64,000 nt of DNA. Origin: Mesorhizobium sp. WSM3859 (lineage in GTDB: Bacteria; Pseudomonadota; Alphaproteobacteria; Rhizobiales; Rhizobiaceae). The DNA lies in the NCBI RefSeq assembly GCF_002295065.1, contig NZ_NSGG01000014.1:142498-206497 (forward strand). Direction: 5' to 3'. Below are positions 32,409 through 41,517 of the stretch, in pieces. Numbering within the stretch: the first letter of the stretch is position 1; each line of letters begins with the position of its first letter. Made by a program: the position numbers and the translations under genes. A model generated the notes under the pieces. It saw only the letters and a list, made by a program, of their open reading frames with translations. It was not told where the DNA came from and searched no databases.

Positions 32409-33839
32409 ATGATGGCGCGATACGACAGCCCCCATACGCTCCCTTTCCAGTCGTCAGCCGTTTCTCGGAATCGCGAGCCAATGTCCTACAGCGACTTTCT
32501 GAGATCTAGGGAGGGGCGAATAACAGCAAGCCCGATCGGCAAGATCGTCCGCGCGGCGGGCGGCGTTTCGGCGATGGCGATTGCAGGGCAGCTCACCCTG
32601 GTCGCCACCATTCCGATCTTGGCCCGACTTTACTCACCTGCGGATTTCGGCGTCTTCACAATCTATCTGTCAACGGTGAACATCCTAGGCGCGGTCGCGG
32701 CGCTGCGCTTCGAGCCCTCGCTCTATGGGGTCAAGGAAACCGAGCAGATCTACGTCACCGTAAAGCTCATCGTGCTGGCGGTCTTGACGACCGGCGTCCT
32801 GGCCTTCGCGGCCGGGCAGGTGCTTTTGAGCCTTGCGCCGGCCCATCTCAGACATCTTTTCTGGCTCGTTCCGATCGGCATGAGCGGCGCTGCGCTCGTC
32901 GAAACGATGAATTGCTGGGCTTTGCGTGCCGGCCTGCTGCGCGATTTCGCACTCGGTCGGCTGATCCTGCCTGCCACCATGGCGCTCCTGCAATTGGTTT
33001 TTGGCCTTGCTCATCTTGGGGGTGAAGCGATGGTGCATGCGCATGTCCTCAGCCAGTTCATTTTTCTCGCCTTTCTGGGCTTTCGGATTCTGAGTTGGGA
33101 CGACCTGCGTGGCATCTATCGAGCGCCATGGAGAAGTGCCTTCAACAAGGCGGCCAGGGAATACAAGTTCCCGTTGTTCGACATCCCCGCGACCCTCGGC
33201 AGCTATGCTATAAACAATCTTCCGGCTATTCTCGTGGGTTGGTTGTTCGGCGCAGCTTTCGCCGGTTACCTCGGTGTCGCGACACGGCTGGTGACTGGGC
33301 CTATCGTGCTGATCGCCACCCCGCTTAGCAACGTCTTCGTCGCCGAGGTGAATAAGAGCGGCGATCGTAGGCATATGCTCGGCGTCGCGCGTGGCCTCCT
33401 CATCCTTGTCACAGGCCTCACGGCGTTGCCGATATTGGCGCTTGGGTTGGCTGCTCCGTACCTAGTCGTCCCGCTCCTGGGCGAGGCCTGGCTCCCGACG
33501 GCACAAATCATGACTGCCTTGGCATTGATGGGCGCCGTGCAGGCCTTGTCGACACCGCTCAGTGAAGTTCCTGCCCTGTTGCGACGGCAGGAGGTGCGGC
33601 TGATCGTCGACGCGGCGCGGATGGTGCTTGTCTTTGGTCCGCTGCTCGCCGGCGCCAAGGCTGGGTGGGAAGCTATCGACGTCATCTATCTCATGGCTAT
33701 TGGCGGAATGGTCGGGTTTGCCATCAAAACCGCGGCCTCACTTTACCTTCTGAAGCGGGATACCGAACCGGCACAGGCAACATTGTCGAATCCGTATTCA
33801 ATCGCGAGGAAACAGCACGATGAAGCTCCTGTTGAGTAG
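32409..33839 (+). CDS. Wzx-type polysaccharide flippase
   Basis: A membrane protein of 476 residues with about twelve hydrophobic helices. It begins with the typical GGVSAMAIAGQLTLVATIPILARLYSPADFGVFTIYLS, in which the Y-S-P-x-D-F-G signature marks MOP-superfamily oligosaccharide flippases. It should move the lipid-linked repeat unit to the periplasm for the Wzy polymerase. ATG 32409 and 32412 are adjacent to AGGTGA; a later ATG at 32481 is also possible. It overlaps the next glycosyltransferase by 20 bases. Confidence 0.87.
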   Translation: MMARYDSPHTLPFQSSAVSRNREPMSYSDFLRSREGRITASPIGKIVRAAGGVSAMAIAGQLTLVATIPILARLYSPADFGVFTIYLSTVNILGAVAALRFEPSLYGVKETEQIYVTVKLIVLAVLTTGVLAFAAGQVLLSLAPAHLRHLFWLVPIGMSGAALVETMNCWALRAGLLRDFALGRLILPATMALLQLVFGLAHLGGEAMVHAHVLSQFIFLAFLGFRILSWDDLRGIYRAPWRSAFNKAAREYKFPLFDIPATLGSYAINNLPAILVGWLFGAAFAGYLGVATRLVTGPIVLIATPLSNVFVAEVNKSGDRRHMLGVARGLLILVTGLTALPILALGLAAPYLVVPLLGEAWLPTAQIMTALALMGAVQALSTPLSEVPALLRRQEVRLIVDAARMVLVFGPLLAGAKAGWEAIDVIYLMAIGGMVGFAIKTAASLYLLKRDTEPAQATLSNPYSIARKQHDEAPVE

Positions 33840-34917
33840 TGAAGAGCGTCCTGAAGGAGCTGTGCCGCCGCTAGAGCCGGCGGTCGCCGGCACATATCCG
33901 TCGGCGCCTGGCCCCGTGGCCAATGTCGCTCATGCTGCCGACGCATCACCCGCGCGCCCATTCATTTCCGTTGCCGTTCCGACGTTTCGCCGGCCGGACA
34001 CCATCAGGCGCACCATCGACAGCATTGTGGGGCAGGACTTTTCCAACTGGGAACTCGTCATCAGCGACGACGAAGGACCAAACGGATCGAGCTGGCCCAT
34101 CTTGGAAGATTATGCGCGACGCGACCCGCGCATCCGGATTGTCGAAAACCACAGGGGCCGGGGGCAGGTGGAGAACACCAACAACGCCATGCTTGCCTGC
34201 AAAGGCAAGTGGATCAAATTGCTGCATGATGACGATTGGCTGGTCCCAGGAGCTCTGAAGCGGTTTGCCGAAATCTCGGTAAAATATCCGTCGGCAGCGT
34301 TCATGACTTCCGCAGCGCATATCGTCGAGGAAAACCGGGTCGTGATGCGGTCGGATCCGCCGGAGCAAAACCGCGTCTCGCTCTATTCGAGCCAGCAGTG
34401 CCTGACGGACCTCTATCTGGTACGGGTGACAAGGAGCCTCGGCATCATCCCTTCGACGCTGCTGATCAACGCGGCCGTGATTCACGCCGGATGCCAGATG
34501 CGCGCACATAAATCCATCCCTGCGGGCGTCGATCAATTGTTCTTTGTCGATCTGGCCCGTTACGGCGAGATGGTGGCAATCAACGAAGGGCTGATCTTCT
34601 ATGATGCGACGCGCCATCCGAGCATAACGACGTCGAAGAGCTACGAGGACGTGGATGAGGTCACTCTTGCCGTCAAACAGCTCAATTGGGATCTGATCGA
34701 GGATAGAAGGGGCCTCCCGAGACCGGAGCCACTTTTGCGTGCGCTGCGGGTCGCTCGCATCCCGGCCAGATTCCGACATCAGTCCTGGCGCACGACAATG
34801 CGAGACGCCCTGCAGCTCCTTCGGCCGTCCGTGATGAAGATCGCGAACCAGTATGCCCTGGAATACCTGTTCAGGATCCGACCCAAACTCGGTGCGGCGC
34901 GGACACGTAAACGGTGA
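33820..34917 (+). CDS. glycosyltransferase, GT2 family
   Basis: A 365-residue GT-A fold enzyme. Residues 48-58 read ISVAVPTFRRP. VISDDEG near 80-86 gives the nucleotide-binding aspartates, and LLHDDDWL near 134-141 is the D-x-D metal motif. A 45-residue proline/alanine-rich leader precedes the domain. ATG 33820 lies inside the end of the flippase gene and has GAGGAAA 7 bases upstream, so both are coupled. It should add one sugar of the repeat unit; donor and linkage unknown. Confidence 0.87.
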   Translation: MKLLLSSEERPEGAVPPLEPAVAGTYPSAPGPVANVAHAADASPARPFISVAVPTFRRPDTIRRTIDSIVGQDFSNWELVISDDEGPNGSSWPILEDYARRDPRIRIVENHRGRGQVENTNNAMLACKGKWIKLLHDDDWLVPGALKRFAEISVKYPSAAFMTSAAHIVEENRVVMRSDPPEQNRVSLYSSQQCLTDLYLVRVTRSLGIIPSTLLINAAVIHAGCQMRAHKSIPAGVDQLFFVDLARYGEMVAINEGLIFYDATRHPSITTSKSYEDVDEVTLAVKQLNWDLIEDRRGLPRPEPLLRALRVARIPARFRHQSWRTTMRDALQLLRPSVMKIANQYALEYLFRIRPKLGAARTRKR

Positions 34918-35202
34918 GCCTGCCGGAGGAATGTGTGCGTATCCGCAGGACAGCTCGATGCCCCCTTGGGCGAGCCGTTAGGCGTCATTGGCGCCGAGAC
35001 CGCATTTGGCTGATGCCGTAGGGCAAGGCGGCGCAGTCATTTGCATGGAGCAAATTTCAGGAAAGAATGAGCAGTTTCCGTCGGGAATTGCGTCCGTAAA
35101 ACAGAACGGAGCCGTTCGCAAATCCGTGAAACGATCGCAGACGTGGAGCAAGGGGCGCGCTCTCGGAAAACCCAGGCGCCATATAATCGGAAGGTTCTGG
35201 TT

Positions 35203-35901
35203 CTACGGCAGCACCGAGATGCGTCCCAGAAGAGCGACCAATTCCGCCTGACGCCTTGTCTCTGTCTTGGCAAACAGCGAGGCGAGCTGGGTGCGGATTG
35301 TGGTTCGGCTGAGCCGGTTGCGCTCGGCAATTTCCAAGGGGGCATCGCCACTCGCCAAACGCAACGCCAACTGCGTTTCGGCGCCGGTCAATCCAAACAT
35401 TTTCCGCAGGGTCTCCGGATTGGGACCCGTTCTCGGCTGGCGATCGAGAAGCGCGACAATGATCGATCCATCGGGAGTGACAACGCCTTCTTCAGTCATG
35501 ATAACCGGCCGGTCGCCAGCGTTGCGGATGACGATCCAGGACAACGATCCAGCAGCAAAATGAGCAGGCACGCCAGCTATCAGGCTCCTGAGTGCCGCTG
35601 ACAGATCACCAGGCGAATCCAGACAATCCGCACAGGCCTTGAGGATGGTTTCGGCGGCCGCATTCCATTCGAGCACTCTCTTTGCCTCACCCAGCACAAG
35701 CCACCCACAGCCAATGCGCTCGAGCATGCCGGTTATGGAGTTGAGGCGCGGCCGGACGCATGTGCCAGCAGTGATCGGCCTGATGGTTTTGCGAGAGGCG
35801 CTTCGCGCGAAGGTGGTCGTTGTTCTGCTACCGGCACCGGCCGCCACCATGCCAGGCCTTGCGATCGGCCTCGTGTCATTCCGCCCGCTGATCAGAGCCA
35901 T
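35203..35901 (-). CDS. LuxR-type helix-turn-helix regulator
   Basis: A 232-residue protein whose last 65 residues form a LuxR/GerE DNA-binding domain: FGLTGAETQLALRLASGDAPLEIAERNRLSRTTIRTQLASLFAKT. The part before it (about 58-165) resembles a degenerate PAS-like sensor (MLERIGCGWLVLGEAKRVLEWNAAAE). No receiver domain is present. The first 55 residues are low-complexity, so the true start may be the ATG of MLERIG instead of 35901. It is divergent from the HWE kinase. Confidence 0.75.
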   Translation of the reverse strand: MALISGRNDTRPIARPGMVAAGAGSRTTTTFARSASRKTIRPITAGTCVRPRLNSITGMLERIGCGWLVLGEAKRVLEWNAAAETILKACADCLDSPGDLSAALRSLIAGVPAHFAAGSLSWIVIRNAGDRPVIMTEEGVVTPDGSIIVALLDRQPRTGPNPETLRKMFGLTGAETQLALRLASGDAPLEIAERNRLSRTTIRTQLASLFAKTETRRQAELVALLGRISVLP

Positions 35902-36105
35902 AGGTCATCCGTCCTCGTTCTCTGCCTGTGCCATCCGTGCTTGACGACCGACAGCCAGAAGGTTGGGTGCTGGCTTCATAAGGCCCTGATTTATGGCGAT
36001 CTGGAAGCAGGCAGACGTACTAGTCGTCCGCTTGACGGTCTAAACTCGACGAACTAGGCCGAAAGTTGTAGTTAGGTTGGAAGGGGGTGCCGGGGAGGTA
36101 CAATC

Positions 36106-37800
36106 CTGTCGCGAACTCATCTGGCGTCGACGGCTGTGCTGGTCGCTGCGCTGCTCTTCGAGGCAAGCGTTTCCCTGTCGGGTGCCATAGACCCAGCTTT
36201 CCTCGAATTCATTCCGGCAATAGTTGTCATCGCCTTCCTGGAAAACCGCCGGATCGCAGTCGGATCAACGCTCTTGATGGCCGCCGCCGGCTTGGCGGCC
36301 CGAATAATTTCGAATCGTCACCCTCTCGCCGATGAATGGACACGCGCCATTCTGCTTGTGCTTGCAGGGGGGATGATTGCCTTTCTGTTCGATCGCTCCA
36401 GGCGGAGCTTAAGGGCCGCACTGGACGCTAGGCTCGCTGCGGTCGAAGCTGCAGAGTCACGTTACCGCAGCGCTTTTGAACGAGCTGCGCTGGGCTTTGC
36501 GACCGCGAACGACAGAGGAGAATTGCTGCGGCTGAACAAACGCCTCAGTGCCTTGCTCGGCTACCTCGAAGACGATCTTGTCGGGCGAGCCCTGGACGAG
36601 CTTGTCCACCAAGATGATCGAGCGCTGCTCAAAAATTCGCTCGCCACACTGACTTCCCAAGCCCCGTGGTTCGGCGGCGAAATGCGCCTGATTAAAAGTG
36701 ACGGCGGCACGCTTTGGGCCTGGTTGACGCTTTCTCTTTCTGCGTCGGACACGATGCCATCGGACAGCCTGTTTGTGGTTGTAGATGACATAACCGAGCG
36801 AAGAGCTGCCCGTGAAGCGCTCAAAGCTCAAAAAGAATGGCTCGACCTCGCCTTGTTTGCCGGCCGGTTAGGCACCTGGCGCATAGACTATGGCCAGGAC
36901 GTCGTCTCGGGCTCACGACAGTTTTGGGAGATTCTTGGATTGTCCCCGATGGCATTGCGCCCACTTTCCGATCTGTCTTCGATCGTCCACCCATCGGACT
37001 GGGGTAAGCTCGCACCACCGTCAGGAACGAACCGGCGGGGGACCAATTATGATGTGGAGATTCGTCTCAAGCGACCCGACGGTCAAGTCCGTTGGATCGC
37101 CTTGCGGGGACGCGAGGAAAACCATGATGGCCGAGACCAGCGCATCGGCATCGCCGCGGATTTGACCGAGCGACGTCAAACGACGCTGCTGCGCGCGGCG
37201 GTAAGAAAGCAAGAAAACTTGAGGCTTGAACTCCGCCATAGGCTCAGCAATCTGTTCGCTGTCATCACCGCTATAGTGAAGATGCAGGATGCGCCAGAAG
37301 GCAACATCGTCAAATTCAAAGAGACCCTCGTCGGACGAATTCGCGCGCTCGAGGTGACGCACAAGCTGCTCACGCGTAGCGCTGATCAATCATCCACCAT
37401 TCGCGATCTGGTCGTTAAGGAACTCCAGCCCTTCTCGGAAGACGGCAAGACGGCAATCACTGGCCCTGACATCAAGATTTCAGGCGGAGCGGCGGAGAGT
37501 TTCGCAATGATCATCCATGAACTCACCACCAATTCGATCAAGTATGGCGTGCTTGGCGATGCTCAGGGCAAGATTGAAGCACGTTGGACCCTCAACTCAG
37601 GCGGCACAGGCGATGAGATTGTTTTTGACTGGATAGAAACGGGCCGCCGACTTGCCGCTCCGATCAAGCGCCAAGGTTTCGGATCGATGATTCTTGGGGT
37701 CGACGGAACGCCCCTTGTCGGTCATTCCTCGCAGTTCGAAGTCAGGGAGGATGGGTTTCGATATTCGCTTCGTCTGTCGCCAGCGGAGGTTCAAGCCTAG
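36106..37800 (+). CDS. membrane HWE-family histidine kinase with two PAS domains
   Basis: A sensor kinase of about 564 residues. Three hydrophobic helices lie at the start (VLVAALLFEASVSLSG, FIPAIVVIAFLE, AILLVLAGGMIAFLF). A PAS domain lies around 115-240 (ending VVVDDITERRA), a second around 245-360 (IGIAADLTERRQ), the H-box LRHRLSNLFAVI, the N-box IIHELTTNSIKYG, and the family W-x-E in DWIETG. Between the in-frame stop at 36073 and GTG 36136 there is no ATG, GTG or TTG. GGGGAGG (36092-36098) stands 7 bases before CTG 36106, so a CTG start is proposed; GTG 36136 is the fallback. It is convergent with the NarL-type regulator. Confidence 0.85.
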   Translation: MSRTHLASTAVLVAALLFEASVSLSGAIDPAFLEFIPAIVVIAFLENRRIAVGSTLLMAAAGLAARIISNRHPLADEWTRAILLVLAGGMIAFLFDRSRRSLRAALDARLAAVEAAESRYRSAFERAALGFATANDRGELLRLNKRLSALLGYLEDDLVGRALDELVHQDDRALLKNSLATLTSQAPWFGGEMRLIKSDGGTLWAWLTLSLSASDTMPSDSLFVVVDDITERRAAREALKAQKEWLDLALFAGRLGTWRIDYGQDVVSGSRQFWEILGLSPMALRPLSDLSSIVHPSDWGKLAPPSGTNRRGTNYDVEIRLKRPDGQVRWIALRGREENHDGRDQRIGIAADLTERRQTTLLRAAVRKQENLRLELRHRLSNLFAVITAIVKMQDAPEGNIVKFKETLVGRIRALEVTHKLLTRSADQSSTIRDLVVKELQPFSEDGKTAITGPDIKISGGAAESFAMIIHELTTNSIKYGVLGDAQGKIEARWTLNSGGTGDEIVFDWIETGRRLAAPIKRQGFGSMILGVDGTPLVGHSSQFEVREDGFRYSLRLSPAEVQA

Positions 37801-37801
37801 C

Positions 37802-38458
37802 TCACACCGTCCCCAGCCAGGTCTTTATCAGAACCGCCGCTTCCGTTCGGTTTCGAACCCCCAATTCCCGCATGATTGCCGCAGCATGGATCTTCGTTGT
37901 AGCCTCGGCGATGTCGAGATCTCGCGCTATCTCTTTGTTGGAATATCCTTCCGCCATCAGCCTCAGCACTTCCTTTTGCCGGGATGTGAGCCTTTCGAGA
38001 GCGCCGGAGGCGGCTCTGCTGCCGTGACGGATCTCGAGCACCTGACCGTGTGTTTCCAAATGTCGGGACAGGAGCGCCGGTACGTAGATGCGGCCTGCCA
38101 GGATTTCCTTGACCGCCAGCACGACCTCGTCATCGCTTTGCGATTTCACGATATAGCCGTGCAGCCCCACATTGAGAGCGGTCAGGATTTCGGATCGGGA
38201 ATCGTTCCCCGAAATAATCGCAAACCGCGTATCCGGGTAGGCCGTTAGGACATCGCCCAGCACTTCTTGAGTGAAAAGCCCCGGCATGTTCAGGTCGAGC
38301 ATCGCCAGGCTGACGCCTTCGTGTTCGGCAAGGAGGCCAACCACGGCATCGAAGCACGCGGCCTCAAATACCTCAACGTCCTCAATGCCGGCAGTCAGTG
38401 CCAACCGTAAGCCACGCCTGTAGAGACCGTGATCATCGGCTATGACAATCTTGTACAT
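37802..38458 (-). CDS. NarL/FixJ-type response regulator
   Basis: A 218-residue two-domain regulator. The receiver has the acidic pair in IVIADDHGLYRRG, the phospho-acceptor in AMLDLNMPG (near 57) and the switch lysine in YIVKSQSD. The LuxR-type DNA-binding domain is LTSRQKEVLRLMAEGYSNKEIARDLDIAEATTKIHAAAIMRELGVRNR. It ends one base from the HWE kinase stop, tail to tail, and is the likely partner of that kinase. ATG 38458 is preferred; TTG 38467 is possible. It may control the surrounding polysaccharide genes. Confidence 0.88.
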   Translation of the reverse strand: MYKIVIADDHGLYRRGLRLALTAGIEDVEVFEAACFDAVVGLLAEHEGVSLAMLDLNMPGLFTQEVLGDVLTAYPDTRFAIISGNDSRSEILTALNVGLHGYIVKSQSDDEVVLAVKEILAGRIYVPALLSRHLETHGQVLEIRHGSRAASGALERLTSRQKEVLRLMAEGYSNKEIARDLDIAEATTKIHAAAIMRELGVRNRTEAAVLIKTWLGTV

Positions 38459-38876
38459 GTACCCCAACGCACACGCTTTCGGCCCGGGGACTATGGCACG
38501 CGTCCAGAACGTTTTGCCTATGGACCAATTCTGTGACGATGCGGGACCTGTCCGCCAAACCGGAACCCAACAGAAATGCGCCTCTTCCGGCTGAAAAAGC
38601 TACTCTGCGTTTACCATAATGCAAAGTCGGACCTTGGTCCCTGGCAATTCGGCGTTCACGCCCGGCGCACACTCCAACGTCGTCTGCCGTCCCATTGTCT
38701 CTCAGCCGGATGCGCCATTCGAACGCACGACGACAGGCCTGGAAGCTGAGCGTATCTCTCGCTCAATTCGGAGTAAGTCCGCCAGATCGCGTGGCAGGAG
38801 CCGCACGATGGAGGCTCGCGGACGCTGGATTTGGTTGTTGGCCTGTGTCGGCCGTGTGCGCAGGGAGTGGTTGTTC
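38459..38876. other. intergenic region before the NDP-sugar operon
   Basis: These 418 bases hold only low-quality frames. They must contain the promoter of the seven-gene plus-strand operon starting at 38877 and that of the regulator on the other strand. No specific box was identified. Confidence 0.4.
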
Positions 38877-39605
38877 ATGAAAGCGGTTATCCAATGCGGT
38901 GGAATGGGGATGCGTCTGCGCCCATTCACATCGGTTCTGCCAAAGCCTCTGATGCCGATCGGTGCGAGGCCGGTGCTTGAGCTGCTGCTCAAATGGTTGC
39001 GGCGCAACGGCATCGAGAACGTCTACGTCACGACCGGCTACCTGGGTCATTTGATCCGCAGCGTGTGCGGCGACGGTTCGCAATGGAACTTAAAGATACG
39101 CTACACACAGGAAATGGAACCGCTCGGGACCATCGGCCCACTCTCCTTGATCAGGGACGAACTGGACGAACCGTTTCTGGTCCTCAACGGCGATGTGCTT
39201 ACCGATCTGAGCCTCAGCCGTTTCGTGGCGGCGCATCGGGCGCACAAAGATCTGGTTACGATCGCGACGGCGGCGCGCGTCACCAAAATGGACTTTGGCG
39301 TCATCGACGAGGTCAATGACACCGTCCAGGTGTTTCGCGAGAAGCCTGCGCTCACGCATCTGGTGAGCATGGGAATCTACTGCATGAATCCGGCGGTTCT
39401 GCAGTTCATTCCATCGGGCATCCCCTTCGGCTTCGACGATCTCATGCTGCAGATGCTCCAGGATGGGCAGGTCGTGCATGTCTATAAGCACGAGGGGCTT
39501 TGGCTGGACATTGGCCGCGTCGAAGATTTCCAAAAGGCGCAGACGATTTCCTGGGAGGAGCAATCAGCTTCGATAGAGGTCGCCGTCGCCGCGGCCGCGG
39601 CCTGA
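38877..39605 (+). CDS. NDP-sugar pyrophosphorylase (nucleotidyltransferase)
   Basis: A 242-residue sugar-1-phosphate nucleotidyltransferase. It opens MKAVIQCGGMGMRLRPFTSVLPKPLMPIG, the family G-G-x-G-x-R-L-x-P-x-T and P-K-P motif, with Met in place of the usual Thr. FLVLNGDVLTDL near 101-112 is the metal site. Near the end stands KHEGLWLDIGRVEDF. The enzyme activates a sugar phosphate with NTP; the neighbours suggest an amino-deoxy sugar. GGGAG precedes ATG 38877; an upstream frame from 38619 is non-coding. Confidence 0.85.
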   Translation: MKAVIQCGGMGMRLRPFTSVLPKPLMPIGARPVLELLLKWLRRNGIENVYVTTGYLGHLIRSVCGDGSQWNLKIRYTQEMEPLGTIGPLSLIRDELDEPFLVLNGDVLTDLSLSRFVAAHRAHKDLVTIATAARVTKMDFGVIDEVNDTVQVFREKPALTHLVSMGIYCMNPAVLQFIPSGIPFGFDDLMLQMLQDGQVVHVYKHEGLWLDIGRVEDFQKAQTISWEEQSASIEVAVAAAAA

Positions 39606-39642
39606 GGCGATTTCCAGTCGCGAGAGTCACCGGGAGGTTGGG

Positions 39643-40779
39643 ATGCTCTTGGTTAGTGCTCCCTTGTTGGGTGTGCCGGAGAAGGCCGCTTTGTCAAAAG
39701 TAATCGACAGCGGCTGGCTGACGATGGGCGACCGCGTCAGGGCATTCGAAGAAGCGTTCGCCGCGATGCACGAGGCCGACGATTGTGTCGCCGTCAGTTC
39801 CTGCACCGCAGCCCTCCACCTTATCCTCCATGCACTGGGCATCGGACCCGGCGACGAGGTTCTGGTGCCTTCGTTGACATTTGTGGCGACCGTGAGCGCA
39901 GTCCTGTACGTGGGCGCCAAGCCGGTCTTCGTCGATATAGAATCCGATGACGTGCCTTTGATGTCGGTCGAAGATGCGGAGGCAAGCTGCACCTCCCGCA
40001 CCCGGGCTGTAATCCTCGTCCATTTCGCGGGCTATCTCCTAGACAAACTGGAGTGGCAGACATTCGCAAGCGCGCGAGGGCTCTACATCATCGAGGACGC
40101 CGCGCATGCTCCTGGCCTGAAGGAGGTTGGGACCTTTGGTGTGGGAGCGGCGTTCAGCTTCTACGGCAACAAGAACATGACCACTGCCGAAGGCGGCGTG
40201 GTCATTGCGCGTGACCCCGACCTGCGGGAGAAGATTCGCCAGGCGCGTGGCCATGGCATGACCACCGGCACGCGGCAGAGACTGAACAGCCGCACGCCGC
40301 AATATGACGTGACCATGCTGGGCTTCAACTATCGCATGGATGAATTGCGCGCTGCCATCGGCTTGGTTCAGCTTCGGAATTTGCAGGAATGGAATGAAGT
40401 CAGGCGCGTCCTTGTCACATTGTATCGACGCCTCATCGCCATGCGCTGTCCGGCTGTTTCAATGCCGTTTGCCGAACCGCGCCGCTCTGCCTATCACATC
40501 ATGCCGATCCTGTTGCCCCGCTACGTCAACAGGCAAGAGGTCATCGACGAGCTGCGGGCGCAAGGCATACAGACGACGATTCACTACCCGCCTGTGCACC
40601 AAATGACGTTCTACCGGGAGCTTTTCCCCGGAATTCACCTGCCGCGCACCGAGGACTTCGCCGACCGCGAACTGACCATTCCGCTGCATCCGCAGATAAC
40701 ATCTCCCGTGGCCGAAGCAGTCGTGGACGCCCTGGCATCCGCGCTCAACAGCAGCGCCCGGGCAGGGACAGCAGCATGA
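39643..40779 (+). CDS. DegT/DnrJ/EryC1-family sugar aminotransferase
   Basis: A 378-residue PLP enzyme. GDEVLVPSLTFVATVSAVLYVGAKPVFVDI and IIEDAAHAPG are family marks, and the PLP-binding lysine is in SFYGNKNMTTAEGG near 184. TTIHYPPVHQ closes the active site. It converts a keto-sugar nucleotide to the amino sugar, most likely at C4 of the product of the dehydratase at 41518. GGGAGG stands before ATG 39643, and the stop overlaps the next start (ATGA). Confidence 0.88.
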   Translation: MLLVSAPLLGVPEKAALSKVIDSGWLTMGDRVRAFEEAFAAMHEADDCVAVSSCTAALHLILHALGIGPGDEVLVPSLTFVATVSAVLYVGAKPVFVDIESDDVPLMSVEDAEASCTSRTRAVILVHFAGYLLDKLEWQTFASARGLYIIEDAAHAPGLKEVGTFGVGAAFSFYGNKNMTTAEGGVVIARDPDLREKIRQARGHGMTTGTRQRLNSRTPQYDVTMLGFNYRMDELRAAIGLVQLRNLQEWNEVRRVLVTLYRRLIAMRCPAVSMPFAEPRRSAYHIMPILLPRYVNRQEVIDELRAQGIQTTIHYPPVHQMTFYRELFPGIHLPRTEDFADRELTIPLHPQITSPVAEAVVDALASALNSSARAGTAA

Positions 40780-41450
40780 ACGCGTTTGACATGCCCATAG
40801 GCCGGCTTGCGACGCGCTGCGTGAGCCATGGACGTGGCCGGCGCGCCCTTGACATGATTGCCGGGTCTCTTGGTCTCATCGTCCTGTCACCGTTGATGCT
40901 GCTCATTGCAGTGGCGCTGCTGATCGAAGGCGGCCGCCCGGTGCTTTTTGTTCAGCCACGCATTGGCGCCGGCGGTCAGCTTTTCCGTATGTACAAGTTC
41001 CGAAAATTCTACCCGCAATGCGACGCGGCGGGACTCGCGCTGACGCTTGTCAACGACGCCCGCATGACGACGGTCGGCAGGTTTCTCGCTTTCAGCAAAA
41101 TGGATGAGCTGCCGCAGTTGTGGAACGTCCTGAAAGGCGACATGGCCTTGGTCGGCCCGCGCCCGGAGAGCCTGTCCTTTGCCGACTGCTTCAGGGACGG
41201 TTACGAAGCTGTCCTGCAATACAAGCCAGGCCTGTTCGGTCCCGCTCAGATCATATTCCGCCATGAGGCTCATTTCTATCCCCGAGATGTCGAGCCAACA
41301 GTCTTCTACAAGGAGGTCCTGTTTCCGGCGAAGGCGAGGATCGACCTTTCATATTACGCCCGCCGGACGATCCTCTCGGATACGGCGCTCATTATTCGAG
41401 GTGTTTTCATCGTTCTTGGCATGGCTGTGGACCATTCGACTGGCGCTTGA
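40776..41450 (+). CDS. initiating phosphoglycosyl transferase (PglC/WcaJ-like sugar transferase)
   Basis: A 224-residue monotopic membrane enzyme. One hydrophobic helix (LDMIAGSLGLIVLSPLMLLIAVALLI, near 25-50) is followed by the catalytic core: RIGAGGQLFRMYKFRKF, FSKMDELPQLWNVLKGDMALVGPRPE, typical of bacterial sugar transferases with the D-E catalytic pair in MDELPQ. It attaches the first sugar phosphate to undecaprenyl phosphate. Its small size is like PglC, which uses a 4-amino-type sugar, and this fits the two flanking genes. The start overlaps the aminotransferase stop. Confidence 0.88.
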   Translation: MNAFDMPIGRLATRCVSHGRGRRALDMIAGSLGLIVLSPLMLLIAVALLIEGGRPVLFVQPRIGAGGQLFRMYKFRKFYPQCDAAGLALTLVNDARMTTVGRFLAFSKMDELPQLWNVLKGDMALVGPRPESLSFADCFRDGYEAVLQYKPGLFGPAQIIFRHEAHFYPRDVEPTVFYKEVLFPAKARIDLSYYARRTILSDTALIIRGVFIVLGMAVDHSTGA

Positions 41451-41517
41451 GCCGTTCAAATGGTCGTTCGCAGCATTTTGCCGGGTTAAAGCCAAGGAGT
41501 GCGAGGACTGTCAGGAC

